Assembly: GCA_052386745.1 (NCBI GenBank)
Contig: JBQTJW010000036.1
Span: 1 to 36,258 of the forward strand
Direction: 5' to 3'
Length of the DNA stretch: 36,258 bases
Origin: Panacagrimonas sp052386745
GTDB lineage: Bacteria > Pseudomonadota > Gammaproteobacteria > Nevskiales > Nevskiaceae
Numbering within the stretch: position 1 is the stretch's first letter; the number at the start of each line of letters is the position of its first letter. Positions 1 through 7,420 of the stretch are shown here, piece after piece. The notes beneath the pieces were generated by a model that did not search any database, was not told where the DNA came from, and worked only from the letters and a program-made list of their open reading frames with translations. A program made the translations under genes and the position numbers.

Positions 1-2
1 TC

Positions 3-173
3 ATCCGCGGCGCCCGCGGCAACGACACGCTCTTGGGCTCGGCCGGCAACGACAACCTGGGCGGCGACGACGGCAACGACCGTCTCAGCGGCGGCCTCGG
101 CACCGACAGCGCCAACGGCGGCAAGGGGACCGATACCTGCACCGCCGAGACCCGCACGGGCTGCGAGCAGTAG
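3..173 (+). CDS. C-terminal end of an RTX-type calcium-binding repeat protein (5' end outside window)
   Basis: The frame from base 3 runs open to a TAG at 171-173. It encodes glycine- and aspartate-rich nonapeptide-like units (GNDTLLGSA, GNDNLGGDD, GNDRLSGGLG), the classic RTX or hemolysin-type pattern in which Asp and the backbone of GGxGxD turns bind calcium in a parallel beta-roll. The last repeat passes into a short tail holding two cysteines (GTDTC and TGCEQ), an ending seen in many secreted RTX-like proteins and able to form a disulfide. Only about 56 codons are present, so the catalytic or adhesive part of the protein cannot be judged. Such proteins are usually exported and fold on meeting extracellular calcium. 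No secretion gene is visible in the window. Confidence 0.75.
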   Translation: MRGARGNDTLLGSAGNDNLGGDDGNDRLSGGLGTDSANGGKGTDTCTAETRTGCEQ

Positions 174-199
174 GCCGGGACGGGGCGGCGGAGGAACAC

Positions 200-233
200 G
201 GCATGGGGCGCTCGTATGCGGACGTCCCATGCC
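200..233. terminator. Inverted repeat after the RTX gene, possible terminator stem
   Basis: GGCATGGG at 200-207 is matched exactly by CCCATGCC at 226-233, with an 18-nt loop. It lies 26 nt after the RTX stop codon. There is no T-run after the stem, so intrinsic termination is not well supported and it could be an operator instead. Confidence 0.25.
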
Positions 234-347
234 TTCAGCCGCCCAGGATCGTGGCGATCGTCGAGACCCTCAGGGTCGTGGCCTCAGGTGCTTGATCCGG
301 TGAACGCAATCCGACCATCATCCGACGACACCGTGGACTCGAACCCC

Positions 348-1112
348 ATGCCGTCCCCTCAAAACCCGCCTTCCGCTTCCGGCAGCGCCCCGGAGTCCCG
401 GGCGCCGGACGCGGCTGCGGAAATCCGGGTGCTGGTGATCGAGGACGACGAGGACCTGCGCGACACGGAAGTCCGCTATCTGTCCGGGGTCGGGATGACG
501 GTGTACGACCTGCCGGGCGCGGAGAAACTCACCGAGCAACTGGCGCGTTTCCCGGTGGATATCGTCGTCTGCGACGTGAACCTTCCGACCGAGAACGGCT
601 TTTCCATCCTCGCCCGCTTGCGGACGACGACCAGGGTGGGCGTGATCATGGCCACCGCGCGTGCGCTGGAAGAGGATCGCATGCTGGGCCTGTCGCTCGG
701 CGCGGACTGTTACCTGACCAAGCCCGTCAACCTGCGCGAACTGGAGTTCGTGATCCGCAACCTGCATCGCCGCCTCGGCGAGAGTGCACCGCCGCCCGCA
801 TCGAAGGAATGCTGGACCTTCGATGCCAGGCGATGGCTGCTGACCGCGCCCAACGGCAAGAACGCGCAACTGACGACGGCGGAATCGCGGCTCCTGGCCT
901 GCGTGATCGCGCGCGCCGGCAACATCGTGACGCGCGAGGAGATCCTCGCCGCGCTGGGGCGGCCGAACATCGAGGCCTACAGCCGCAATCTCGACGTGAC
1001 CATCTCGCGCTTGCGCCGGCGGGTCGAGAGCATCTGCGAGGCGAAACTGCCCTTGAACTCGGCGCGCGGCACGGGCTATGTCTTCAGCGGCCTTGGCGAG
1101 GTGACGGGTTAG
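348..1112 (+). CDS. OmpR/PhoB-family response regulator
   Basis: This is a two-component response regulator and predicted DNA-binding transcription factor. From the Met at 348 it is 254 residues. The receiver domain (about 26-142) has the acidic pocket Glu32-Asp33-Asp34, the phospho-acceptor Asp76 (CDVNLP), the switch Thr103 and the conserved Lys125 (LTKP). The C-terminal winged helix (about 155-248) carries the usual recognition-helix pattern NLDVTISRLRRRVE followed by a RGTGYVF hairpin. The frame is open upstream to 216, with an in-frame GTG at 300; 348 was chosen because the upstream residues look non-coding. The first 25 residues are a low-complexity Pro/Ser/Ala tail. No histidine kinase gene adjoins it, so it is an orphan here and its signal and targets are unknown. 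The divergence of spacing and direction does not tie it to the TonB receptor downstream. Confidence 0.85.
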   Translation: MPSPQNPPSASGSAPESRAPDAAAEIRVLVIEDDEDLRDTEVRYLSGVGMTVYDLPGAEKLTEQLARFPVDIVVCDVNLPTENGFSILARLRTTTRVGVIMATARALEEDRMLGLSLGADCYLTKPVNLRELEFVIRNLHRRLGESAPPPASKECWTFDARRWLLTAPNGKNAQLTTAESRLLACVIARAGNIVTREEILAALGRPNIEAYSRNLDVTISRLRRRVESICEAKLPLNSARGTGYVFSGLGEVTG

Positions 1113-1122
1113 AGAGAGGTAG

Positions 1123-1175
1123 GTAGGGCGGGTGCAACCCGCCATGTCGCGGAAGGCGGGTTGCACCCGCCCTAC
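1123..1175. repeat. Perfect 21-bp inverted repeat (REP/MITE-like palindrome)
   Basis: The left arm is 1123-1143 and the right arm 1155-1175; they are exact reverse complements, with an 11-nt loop at 1144-1154. Each arm begins or ends with GTAGGGCGGGT and contains GCAACCCGCC. It sits between the response regulator stop and the TonB receptor promoter. The RNA would form a very stable hairpin without a U-tract. Sequences of this form recur as intergenic palindromes in many gammaproteobacterial genomes, so it may be a dispersed element that also shields or ends the regulator transcript. Confidence 0.8.
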
Positions 1176-1223
1176 GTTACTGAGGTTCCGGACCGAAAGT
1201 CGTGTGCTGCGCAGGCGAACGGC

Positions 1224-1238
1224 GTCGATATAATCGAC
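1224..1238 (+). promoter_or_regulatory. TATAAT -10 box inside a palindrome, promoter of the TonB receptor gene
   Basis: A perfect TATAAT lies at 1229-1234, 23 nt before the GTG start at 1258. It is embedded in GTCGAT-ATA-ATCGAC (1224-1238), two exact 6-bp inverted arms around a 3-nt centre. The -35 region around 1206-1211 is weak. A symmetric site over the -10 box is a natural position for a repressor, but no regulator is identified. Confidence 0.5.
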
Positions 1239-1257
1239 AGAAAACAGGGAGCCTCTC

Positions 1258-3459
1258 GTGCGCTTCGCATGCCGGTTTCTGCTGACATTGACGCTGCTGC
1301 CGGCCGCGTACGCCGAAGAGGGCGTAGCGCCTGCGGTGCCTGCGGACAGCGCAGTCGTTCTCGACACCATCATCGTCACGGCGCGCAAGCGCGAAGATCC
1401 CCTGCACGAAGTTCCGGAGTCGGTCGCGGTGGTCAACGGCGAGGTGATCGAGCAGCGCGGCCTGGACACGATCGGCGATCTCGACAGTCAGGTCGCCAAC
1501 CTCCAGGTGTCCGACGCCAACGGCGTGCGCACGATCTACATGCGCGGCGCAGGGGGTGGCGGCCGCACGGTCGGATTCGATCCCCGCACCGGCGTGTACG
1601 TGGATGGCGTGTACCTGGGCTTTCCGCCGTCGGCGAACTCGATGCTGGTGGACCTGGACCGGGTCGAGGTGCTGCGCGGGCCGCAGGGTCTGCTGTTCGG
1701 CCAGAACACGGTGTCGGGCGCGCTCAACCTGATCACGCGCGCGCCGGCGGAGACCTTCGGTGTGCGCAGCATGCTGTCCTACGGCCGTCGCAACGCGGGC
1801 AAGTTCGCGGGCTCGGTGGACGCGCCCCTGATCGCGGACCGGCTGTTCGCACGGGCCAGCGTCGCGCTCGCGCAACGCGACGGTTTCGTCGACAACGTAT
1901 TCGACGGCTCGCGCGTGGACGAAGGCGACGAAGCCGCGGGGCGTCTGCGCCTGCGCTACAAGCTGTCCCCGACGGCGGTGTTCGATCTGGCCGCCGACCG
2001 GGCGCGACAGGCGACGCAGCGGCCTACCGGAGAGGCCTTCACCAATACCGCCGGTACCGGTCCCGCCGATCCGCCGCGCCGGTATACGGTGAATCTCGAC
2101 ACGCCGCAGAGGGACGTGAACGAGAACGGCGGCGTCTCGGGCACGTACGACTGGAAGGGCATGAATCTCGAGATCACCTCGATCTCCGCGTACCGCAGCG
2201 CCCGTCGCGAGTGGATCGTCGATCTGGACTACTCGCCGCGGGACATCAACACGCTGGACTACGACGACCGCTACCGCGTGCTCAGCCAGGAAGTGCGGGT
2301 CCTGGTGCAGCAGCCGGGCCTGGGATTGAGCGGACTCGCTGGCATCTACGTGTTCGACAGCGACGCCGAGTCGGACCGCCTGGTGAACGCCGGCGAGGAC
2401 GTGAAGCAGTTCCCGCCGTTTGCAATGACGCTGTCGTCGGGAGACACCGTCCTCACCCGTGCGGACGTGCGCACACGCGCTTACGCCGTGTTCGGCTCGC
2501 TCGGCTACGAACCCGCGCTGCGCTGGCGATTCGAGGGCGGACTGCGCGCCACGCACACGTCCAAGGACCTTGAATACGACCAGACGCCGTCGAGCGGCTA
2601 CAGCGCCATTCCCGGCGGACCGGCGCGAGTGCAGGACTTTGGCGACGAGTTTGGCGAAACCGCGATCACGCCCGAAGGCTCGGTGCGCTTTCTTGTGAGT
2701 GAGCAGGAAAGCCTGTACGCGCGATACGCACGCGGATTCAAGAACGGCGGCTTCGACGCCGACCTCGCGCGGTCCCAGCCCACTCGCTTCGATCAGGAGA
2801 CGGTCGACAGCTACGAAATCGGTGTGAAGACGCTGTGGTTCGATCGTCGCCTGCGCGTGGATTTCGACGTATTCCTCGCCGATTATCGCGACTACCAGGT
2901 GACGCAGTTCGTGCCGTCAGGCACGTTCTTCCTCCCGGTGACCACCAACGCCGGCGAGGTGCGGACCTGGGGACCGGAGCTGTCGCTGTCGGCGCGTCCG
3001 CTGCACGGCCTGAACCTGAGCCTCGACGCCGCCTGGCTGCGCGCGGAGTACGAGGAATTCCGCAACGGCGCGGTCGTCGCGGGTGTGCCGCAGGACTACT
3101 CCGGCAAGCGCACCGAGTTTTCGCCGAAGTGGACGCTGGTGACCGCGGTGGACTACCGGCGGCCGCTGCCCTGGAGGGAGCGTGTCGAGGGCCTTGCCGG
3201 CGCCGACTTCTCCTGCCGCAGCCGCTACTACACCCAGCCCTCGAACGATGCGCGCCTGCATGCCGACAGCCGCTCGCTGCTGAATGCGCGCCTGGGCCTG
3301 ACTGCGCGGGGAGGCCGCTTCGAAAGCGTCCTGTATCTGGACAACGCGCTCGACGACCGCCACTACGACAGCCTCAACCGCGGCACGCTCGGCGCGTTCT
3401 ACGGCCGGCTGGGCGATCCGAGGACCTACGGCGTGCGTTTCCGGATCGACACGAACTGA
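1258..3459 (+). CDS. TonB-dependent outer-membrane receptor
   Basis: A 733-residue TonB-dependent receptor that imports a ligand across the outer membrane using the proton-motive force passed on by TonB-ExbB-ExbD. Residues 1-19 form a signal peptide ending AAYA. A TonB box lies near residues 36-40 (DTIIV), followed by the usual TARKR. The plug domain occupies about 45-155, with RGAGGGGRTVGFDPRTGVYVDG and LRGPQGLLFGQNTVSGALNLITR typical of the family; the rest is a 22-strand-type barrel ending in a YGVRFRI strand with four extra residues instead of the common terminal Phe. The start is GTG with AGGGA 7 nt upstream. The plug resembles the large group of receptors with diverse or unknown ligands in gammaproteobacteria, so iron-siderophore transport should not be assumed. 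No substrate-specific gene is adjacent. Confidence 0.92.
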   Translation: MRFACRFLLTLTLLPAAYAEEGVAPAVPADSAVVLDTIIVTARKREDPLHEVPESVAVVNGEVIEQRGLDTIGDLDSQVANLQVSDANGVRTIYMRGAGGGGRTVGFDPRTGVYVDGVYLGFPPSANSMLVDLDRVEVLRGPQGLLFGQNTVSGALNLITRAPAETFGVRSMLSYGRRNAGKFAGSVDAPLIADRLFARASVALAQRDGFVDNVFDGSRVDEGDEAAGRLRLRYKLSPTAVFDLAADRARQATQRPTGEAFTNTAGTGPADPPRRYTVNLDTPQRDVNENGGVSGTYDWKGMNLEITSISAYRSARREWIVDLDYSPRDINTLDYDDRYRVLSQEVRVLVQQPGLGLSGLAGIYVFDSDAESDRLVNAGEDVKQFPPFAMTLSSGDTVLTRADVRTRAYAVFGSLGYEPALRWRFEGGLRATHTSKDLEYDQTPSSGYSAIPGGPARVQDFGDEFGETAITPEGSVRFLVSEQESLYARYARGFKNGGFDADLARSQPTRFDQETVDSYEIGVKTLWFDRRLRVDFDVFLADYRDYQVTQFVPSGTFFLPVTTNAGEVRTWGPELSLSARPLHGLNLSLDAAWLRAEYEEFRNGAVVAGVPQDYSGKRTEFSPKWTLVTAVDYRRPLPWRERVEGLAGADFSCRSRYYTQPSNDARLHADSRSLLNARLGLTARGGRFESVLYLDNALDDRHYDSLNRGTLGAFYGRLGDPRTYGVRFRIDTN

Positions 3460-3773
3460 CGAATTTCCGCAGCGGCAGGGGGCCGCGGAGCGGGACGGTC
3501 AAAGCACAAGATCGGCAGTCGGCGCGAGTAACCTCACTGAGGCGGATCGTCAGAAACCCGGGATCGGCGACTGGCGTCGCCAAGCACGCGCCACAACCGC
3601 GAGTTCCGACTTCTGTTCCGTCGCGTCTTCCCAAAAATCCATGTCGGATCAGGGACAAACGAGGTGGCGCCCTCGGCAGGAATCGCACCCGCCGCACCGC
3701 GGCGGGATGAGGAGGCGAAGCGAGTCAACCTGCGTCCACCACAGCAGTGCTAGACCGAACGGTGGTAAGAGAT
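3460..3773. other. Intergenic region with hairpin and tRNA-3'-end-like sequence
   Basis: No convincing protein gene is visible between the receptor stop and tRNA-Arg. An 8-bp perfect hairpin (CCCGCCGC at 3688-3695, ACC loop, GCGGCGGG at 3699-3706) lies downstream of the minus-strand tRNA and lacks a U-tract. Read on the minus strand, 3692 down to 3665 looks like a tRNA T-arm, 3' acceptor strand and CCA: the stem GCGGG pairs with CCTGC (one G-U), the loop is TGCGATT, and the strand ends GCGCCA. The matching 5' half was not found. Confidence 0.4.
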
Positions 3774-3850
3774 TGGCGCGCCCGGAAGGATTCGAACCTC
3801 CGACCCCCTGGTTCGAAGCCAGGTGCTCTATCCAGCTGAGCTACGGGCGC
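3774..3850 (-). tRNA. tRNA-Arg (anticodon TCG)
   Basis: Read on the minus strand from 3850, the sequence begins GCGCCCGTAGCTCAGCTGG and folds as a 77-nt cloverleaf. The 7-bp acceptor stem is GCGCCCG paired with CGGGCGC. The D-arm contains AGCTCAGCTGGATAGAGC. The anticodon stem is CCTGG/CCAGG around the loop CTTCGAA, which gives anticodon TCG (reads CGA, and as inosine-modified ACG-type families do not apply, arginine is assigned from the codon). The T-arm carries GGTTCGAATCC. The 3' CCA is encoded at 3774-3776. It stands alone and is transcribed leftward, divergent from rluF. Confidence 0.95.
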
Positions 3851-3896
3851 ACTTCGGTATTGTACGTGCCGGAACGGGCGAATCGGGCATGGCGGC

Positions 3897-4616
3897 GTGC
3901 GACTGAACAAATTCATCAGCGAGACCGGAGCATGCTCGCGACGGGTAGCAGACCAGTGGATCGAAGCGGGAAGGGTGAGCGTCAACGGGCAGCGGGCGGC
4001 GCTCGGCACCCAGGTCGGCGTAGGTGATGATGTTCGCGTGGACGGCCGGCCCCTGGGGGCCAAGCGTGGGCCGGTCTATATCGCCCTGAACAAGCCGGTC
4101 GGCATCACCTGCACGACCGAGCGCCATATCGAGGGCAACATTGTCGACTTCGTGGGGCACGCCGAGCGCATTTTTCCTGTCGGCCGGCTGGACAAGGACT
4201 CCGAGGGCCTGATCCTGCTGACGAACCAGGGCGACATCGTGAACGAGATTCTTCGAGAGGAGAACGGGCACGAGAAGGAGTACGTCGTGACCCTGGACCG
4301 GCCTTTCGCAGCCGATTTCCTGAGCGCCATGTCGGCCGGGGTCTGGCTGCCGGAACTGGAGGTGAAGACCAGGCCGTGCCGCATGGTCGCCACCGGTGCG
4401 CGCACGTTCCGGATCGTGCTCACTCAGGGGTACAACCGGCAGATCCGACGCATGTGCGAGGTGTTTGGGTACGACGTCCGGCGTCTGCAGCGAGTGCGTA
4501 TCGTCAACATTGCGCTGGGAGCACTCAAGGTCGGAAAGTGGCGCGATCTGACGGAAAGCGAACTTCGGGGGCTCCTGCCGGACCGGTTCGCCGACAAGCC
4601 GGATTCCGCCTCCTGA
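3897..4616 (+). CDS. rluF: 23S rRNA pseudouridine synthase RluF
   Basis: The 239-residue product belongs to the RsuA/RluB/E/F group that converts uridine to pseudouridine in structured RNA; the E. coli RluF target is U2604 of 23S rRNA. An S4 RNA-binding domain occupies residues 1-55 (RLNKFISETGACSRRVADQWI). The catalytic domain follows, with GRLDKDSEGL at 96-105 supplying the catalytic Asp99, then LTNQGD and the C-terminal motif QGYNRQIRRMCE. The INIVDF-type segment (NIVDFVGH) and the continuous similarity to RluF that I recognise favour RluF over RluB or RluE. The start is GTG at 3897; the nearby ATG at 3889 is out of frame. The ribosome-binding site is weak. No operon partner is apparent. 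Confidence 0.88.
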   Translation: MRLNKFISETGACSRRVADQWIEAGRVSVNGQRAALGTQVGVGDDVRVDGRPLGAKRGPVYIALNKPVGITCTTERHIEGNIVDFVGHAERIFPVGRLDKDSEGLILLTNQGDIVNEILREENGHEKEYVVTLDRPFAADFLSAMSAGVWLPELEVKTRPCRMVATGARTFRIVLTQGYNRQIRRMCEVFGYDVRRLQRVRIVNIALGALKVGKWRDLTESELRGLLPDRFADKPDSAS

Positions 4617-5105
4617 CGGCGCGCTTACACCGCCCGGGCGAAATCGTCGGCAGACCCGACGCGGAACGGTCCATCCGCGTCCTGGCCCAGGCGACCATTA
4701 GTTCCTTCAGGCACAGGCGCGACCCCGGCCGGATCAGCCGATCCTCGAACACGCGGTAGATGGACAGCCAAACAGTATTGCTGGACACGTTCACGACACG
4801 ACACCGGGAAGAAGTCACGGCGACGGGCGATCAAAGTCCATGCCGCTTGCGCGGGTAGTTCCGCGGGGCGGCACTAGTGCGATTTCCGCTCCCACACCGG
4901 CCGTTGCGCGCCGCGCTTTCATGACGTGCAGAAGGTGCCTTGAAGGAGCCCTCTGATGACCCACGATTCAGCCGTTTGTCCTCCACGGCGGCCCGGCATG
5001 GCCGTCGATTCTCTCCTCGTCCGGGGCACCTGATCGGCGGCGTATTGATGACGCCGCAAGCCGGCTGCAACCCCGATCGATGGCCGGTTCGAGCAGGAGA
5101 CGAAC
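4617..5105. other. Gene-poor stretch with possible gene remnant
   Basis: Nothing in these 489 bases is a convincing intact gene. On the minus strand, 4818 down to about 4680 reads like protein (NTVWLSIYRVFEDRL, LCLKELMVAWARTRM) with the high third-position GC of the region. The frame then runs into rluF, whereas a neighbouring frame ends at 4625 with ADDFARAV and a stop. That suggests a small decayed gene with a frameshift, but I cannot name the family. On the plus strand a 25-codon reading frame at 4956-5033 follows AAGGAG (4943-4948); I have no other support for it. Confidence 0.3.
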
Positions 5106-5453
5106 ATGGTCAACTGGATGATCGCAGGAGCACTCGCAGCGGTCCTGATAGCGGAGCTGGCGGATGTCTGGGCCATCAGCCACCTGGTGCGGCGCTGTCG
5201 CAACATTCACCCGAGCAACGAGGGCGAGATGCGAACGGTCCGCTGGTACGCGGAAGGCTTCGATCATTCACGCGCGATCAGCGAATGGCTCCGTGCCAGC
5301 TGCGTCGCGCTCGCCGTGTTGAGCCTGTTGTTCGGTGCGCATCCGCTGGTGATCCTTGCGAGCCTGCTGCTGGCGGTGGCCGCTCACGGCGAGTGCCGGT
5401 TCAGCGTCCTGATGCGCCGGCGGTTCTTTCGTCGGCACGCCCTGGTTCGCTGA
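5106..5453 (+). CDS. Small hypothetical membrane protein
   Basis: This is a 115-residue protein I do not recognise. It starts at ATG 5106 with AGGAGA (5095-5100) 5 nt upstream, a good ribosome-binding site. Residues 4-25 form a hydrophobic helix (MIAGALAAVLIAELADVWAI) and 63-92 a second hydrophobic stretch (VALAVLSLLFGAHPLVILASLLLAVAA). A charged linker with Arg, His and Glu lies between them and an Arg-rich tail (RRRFFRRHALVR) follows. This suggests a two- or three-helix inner-membrane protein. Its last 53 bases overlap the convergent 3' end of the mscS gene, which makes one of the two ends slightly uncertain. Codon use matches the neighbourhood. Confidence 0.5.
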   Translation: MVNWMIAGALAAVLIAELADVWAISHLVRRCRNIHPSNEGEMRTVRWYAEGFDHSRAISEWLRASCVALAVLSLLFGAHPLVILASLLLAVAAHGECRFSVLMRRRFFRRHALVR

Positions 5454-6645
5454 TAGGGGGTTGCGGCCCGGCGGATGGAGCGGTTCCTTCCGGGCGCGCG
5501 ACCAGCGGCGTTCTTGCGGAGACGGCAAGGTCCTCCGGATTCTTCAGCCAGACCTCGTGCTGCGGTAACGGTCCTTCGATCCCCTGCTCGCGAAACTTCC
5601 GGTAGATCGCGTAGCGAAGGTCACTGGCGACGCCGCCCTTGGAATAGATGTTCCGGATCGTGGCGCGCAGCTCGAACGCCAGGCTCGCATGGGCCATCTC
5701 GATGAAGGTGACGGAGGGCCCCGCAACATCCGGGCGCTCGCCTGCATCAATAATCAGGGGATGTCCCGAGGCCGCTTCGAGCAACAGCTCGCGAACCTTG
5801 TCCGGGTCCGTTCCAAACGCCACGTTCACCGTGACGCCAACCTGCCCCAGGGCGTTGCGATAACTCCAGTTCTGCACCTCGGCGCTCAGCAGGGTCGAGT
5901 TGGGCACGATGATGCTGACGTGTTCGCCGTTCTCCAGCTCCGTCGAGCGAATGCGGATCTGGCGAACGAATCCCTCGGTGGTGCCCACCTTGATGTAATC
6001 GCCCAGGCGCACCGGGCGTTCGAACAGCAGGATCAGGCCGGAAACGAAATTGTTGACGATGTTCTGCAGTCCGAAGCCGATGCCCACGGACAGGGCGCCG
6101 GCGACGATGGCAATCTTCGACAGGTCGAGTCCCGCGGCGGAGAGACCCACCAGCATGGCGATGATGAAGGTGACGTACCCGAACAGGGTGGACACCGACA
6201 TGCGAACGCTGGGTTCCATGCGTGTCATCGGCAGCCAGTCGCGCTCCAGCTTGCGCTTGAACCAGCGCGTGAACGTCACCAGCAGCAGGAACGCGAGCAG
6301 GCCCAGGATGATCTTGCCGGGGACGACCGTGGAGCTGCCCAGCTTCAGGCCGGTGCCGAGCAGCTTGTCGACAAAGGCCACCGCCAGCTCTTCCAACCCC
6401 CAGATCTGGAGCAGCACGTAGGCGAGCAGCGGCCACAGGCAAAATTGCAGCACCAGCGAGGCCCAGCCGAGTTCCGTGATGCGCTTGTCCGGCGCAATGC
6501 CGAGCCTGCGCCGAACCGCCTGCTGCCAGGCATAGCGGCCCTCGTTCAGCGTCACCGACAGGAAGTCGATGAGCCAGGACAGCGCGATGCCCACCGCCAG
6601 CACGGCGGCACCGGAGAGCATCCAGTTGGAAGGCAGATCGATCAT
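5401..6645 (-). CDS. Mechanosensitive channel of the MscS family
   Basis: A 414-residue small-conductance mechanosensitive channel that opens under membrane tension to release solutes during hypo-osmotic shock. The N-terminal part has about four membrane helices (residues 9-30, 62-85, 108-128 and 150-170). The pore-lining helix carries the conserved Gly/Ala pattern IVAGALSVGIGFGLQNIVNNFVSGLILLFERP. The MscS beta domain follows (VRLGDYIKVGTTEGFVRQIRIRSTELE and IVPNSTLLSAEVQNWS), then the alpha/beta cytoplasmic vestibule. With extra N-terminal helices it is longer than E. coli MscS (286 residues) and resembles the YnaI/YbdG-sized group. The last 40 residues are Pro/Ala-rich and overlap the convergent small membrane protein gene. 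It is monocistronic as far as can be seen. Confidence 0.92.
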   Translation of the reverse strand: MIDLPSNWMLSGAAVLAVGIALSWLIDFLSVTLNEGRYAWQQAVRRRLGIAPDKRITELGWASLVLQFCLWPLLAYVLLQIWGLEELAVAFVDKLLGTGLKLGSSTVVPGKIILGLLAFLLLVTFTRWFKRKLERDWLPMTRMEPSVRMSVSTLFGYVTFIIAMLVGLSAAGLDLSKIAIVAGALSVGIGFGLQNIVNNFVSGLILLFERPVRLGDYIKVGTTEGFVRQIRIRSTELENGEHVSIIVPNSTLLSAEVQNWSYRNALGQVGVTVNVAFGTDPDKVRELLLEAASGHPLIIDAGERPDVAGPSVTFIEMAHASLAFELRATIRNIYSKGGVASDLRYAIYRKFREQGIEGPLPQHEVWLKNPEDLAVSARTPLVARPEGTAPSAGPQPPISEPGRADERTAGASGR

Positions 6646-6867
6646 CCGGCAATTTTAGGGTGCCGCGCGCTGCGGTGGCGCATCAGCGTTTCTCTTGAAA
6701 GGCGCAAGCCTCATCGTGCAGGCAGGTGCCAGGCAGACAGCAGCCTCGGCCTTGTGCAGCTTGCATGCTTGCGCCACGCGGCGGGCTGCTGTCTCATCGG
6801 CGCCCGAAAGCCGGCGGCGCCGCCTTCATGGCGCATTCGCGGCCCCGCCCATTCAACAGGAGGTCCG
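6646..6867 (+). other. Leader of the gloA-glcDEF unit with nested inverted repeats
   Basis: The 222 bases between the divergent mscS and gloA starts hold several inverted repeats. AGACAGCAGCC (6735-6745) is an exact complement of GGCTGCTGTCT (6784-6794). GGCGCAAGC (6701-6709) pairs with GCTTGCGCC (6767-6775). A GC-rich stem, CGGCGCC with GGCGCCG, follows close to 6800-6820. No clear -10/-35 pair was found. The structure may belong to the mRNA leader or to operators; I do not recognise a known riboswitch. Confidence 0.35.
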
Positions 6868-7392
6868 ATGTCTGACACTGCCACGCCCGGGCTCGACGCC
6901 ACGGGCGAGTACATCCTCAGCCAGACCATGCTGCGCATCCGTGACCCCAGGGTGTCGGTGCCGTTCTACCGCGACGTGCTGGGCATGACGCTGCTGAACC
7001 AGCTGGACTTTCCGGAGATGAAGTTCTCGCTCTACTTCATGGGTTTCCTGCGGCCCGCAGACGGCCCGGTGCCCGAGGACAAGGCCGAGCGCATGCAGTT
7101 CACCGTGCGCCAGAAGGCGGCCATCGAGCTGACCCACAACCACGGCACGGAGAACGACCCCGCCTTTGCCGGCTACCACAACGGCAACGCCGAGCCGCGC
7201 GGCTTCGGCCACATCGGCATCACGGTGCCGGACGTGTACGCGGCCTGCGAGCGCTTCGAGAAGCTGGGCGTGGAATTCGTCAAGCGCCCCGACGACGGCA
7301 AGATGAAGGGCCTGGCCTTCATCAAGGACCCGGACGGCTACTGGATCGAAGTGCTCTCGTCCCAGGGCATGGGCAGGATGGTGTCGTCCTGA
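6868..7392 (+). CDS. gloA: Glyoxalase I (lactoylglutathione lyase), Gln-ligand type
   Basis: The enzyme converts the hemithioacetal of methylglyoxal and glutathione to S-D-lactoylglutathione. The 174-residue protein has the two-fold VOC (betaalphabetabetabeta) layout. The metal ligands can be read as Gln19 (SQTMLRIRDP), Glu87 (AIELTHN), His115 (GFGHIGI) and Glu161 (GYWIEVL). A Gln first ligand plus the inserts FPEMKFSLYF and YHNGNAEPRGFGH and the KRPDDGKMKGLAF loop match the zinc-dependent human-like class; the shorter nickel-activated E. coli GloA has His in the first position. The start is ATG 6868 with AGGAGGT at 6858-6864. glcD begins 28 nt after the stop on the same strand, which suggests one transcript and a role in methylglyoxal and D-lactate handling. 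Confidence 0.93.
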   Translation: MSDTATPGLDATGEYILSQTMLRIRDPRVSVPFYRDVLGMTLLNQLDFPEMKFSLYFMGFLRPADGPVPEDKAERMQFTVRQKAAIELTHNHGTENDPAFAGYHNGNAEPRGFGHIGITVPDVYAACERFEKLGVEFVKRPDDGKMKGLAFIKDPDGYWIEVLSSQGMGRMVSS

Positions 7393-7420
7393 GCGCCGCC
7401 CTCGTTTCCCGGAGACGCGC

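Noticed and set aside
3460..3773. CRISPR or selenocysteine tRNA in the receptor-tRNA gap
   Set aside because: There are no regular direct repeats, and no 5' half, long variable arm or TCA anticodon loop accompanies the tRNA-like 3' segment.
3641..4027. Plus-strand frame across tRNA-Arg
   Set aside because: It translates the antisense of the tRNA (PEGFEPPTPWFEA is the standard artefact) and overlaps the rluF start.
4956..5033. 25-codon frame after AAGGAG as a leader peptide
   Set aside because: No codon pattern, hairpin or downstream regulated gene supports a leader; kept only as a note in the intergenic entry.
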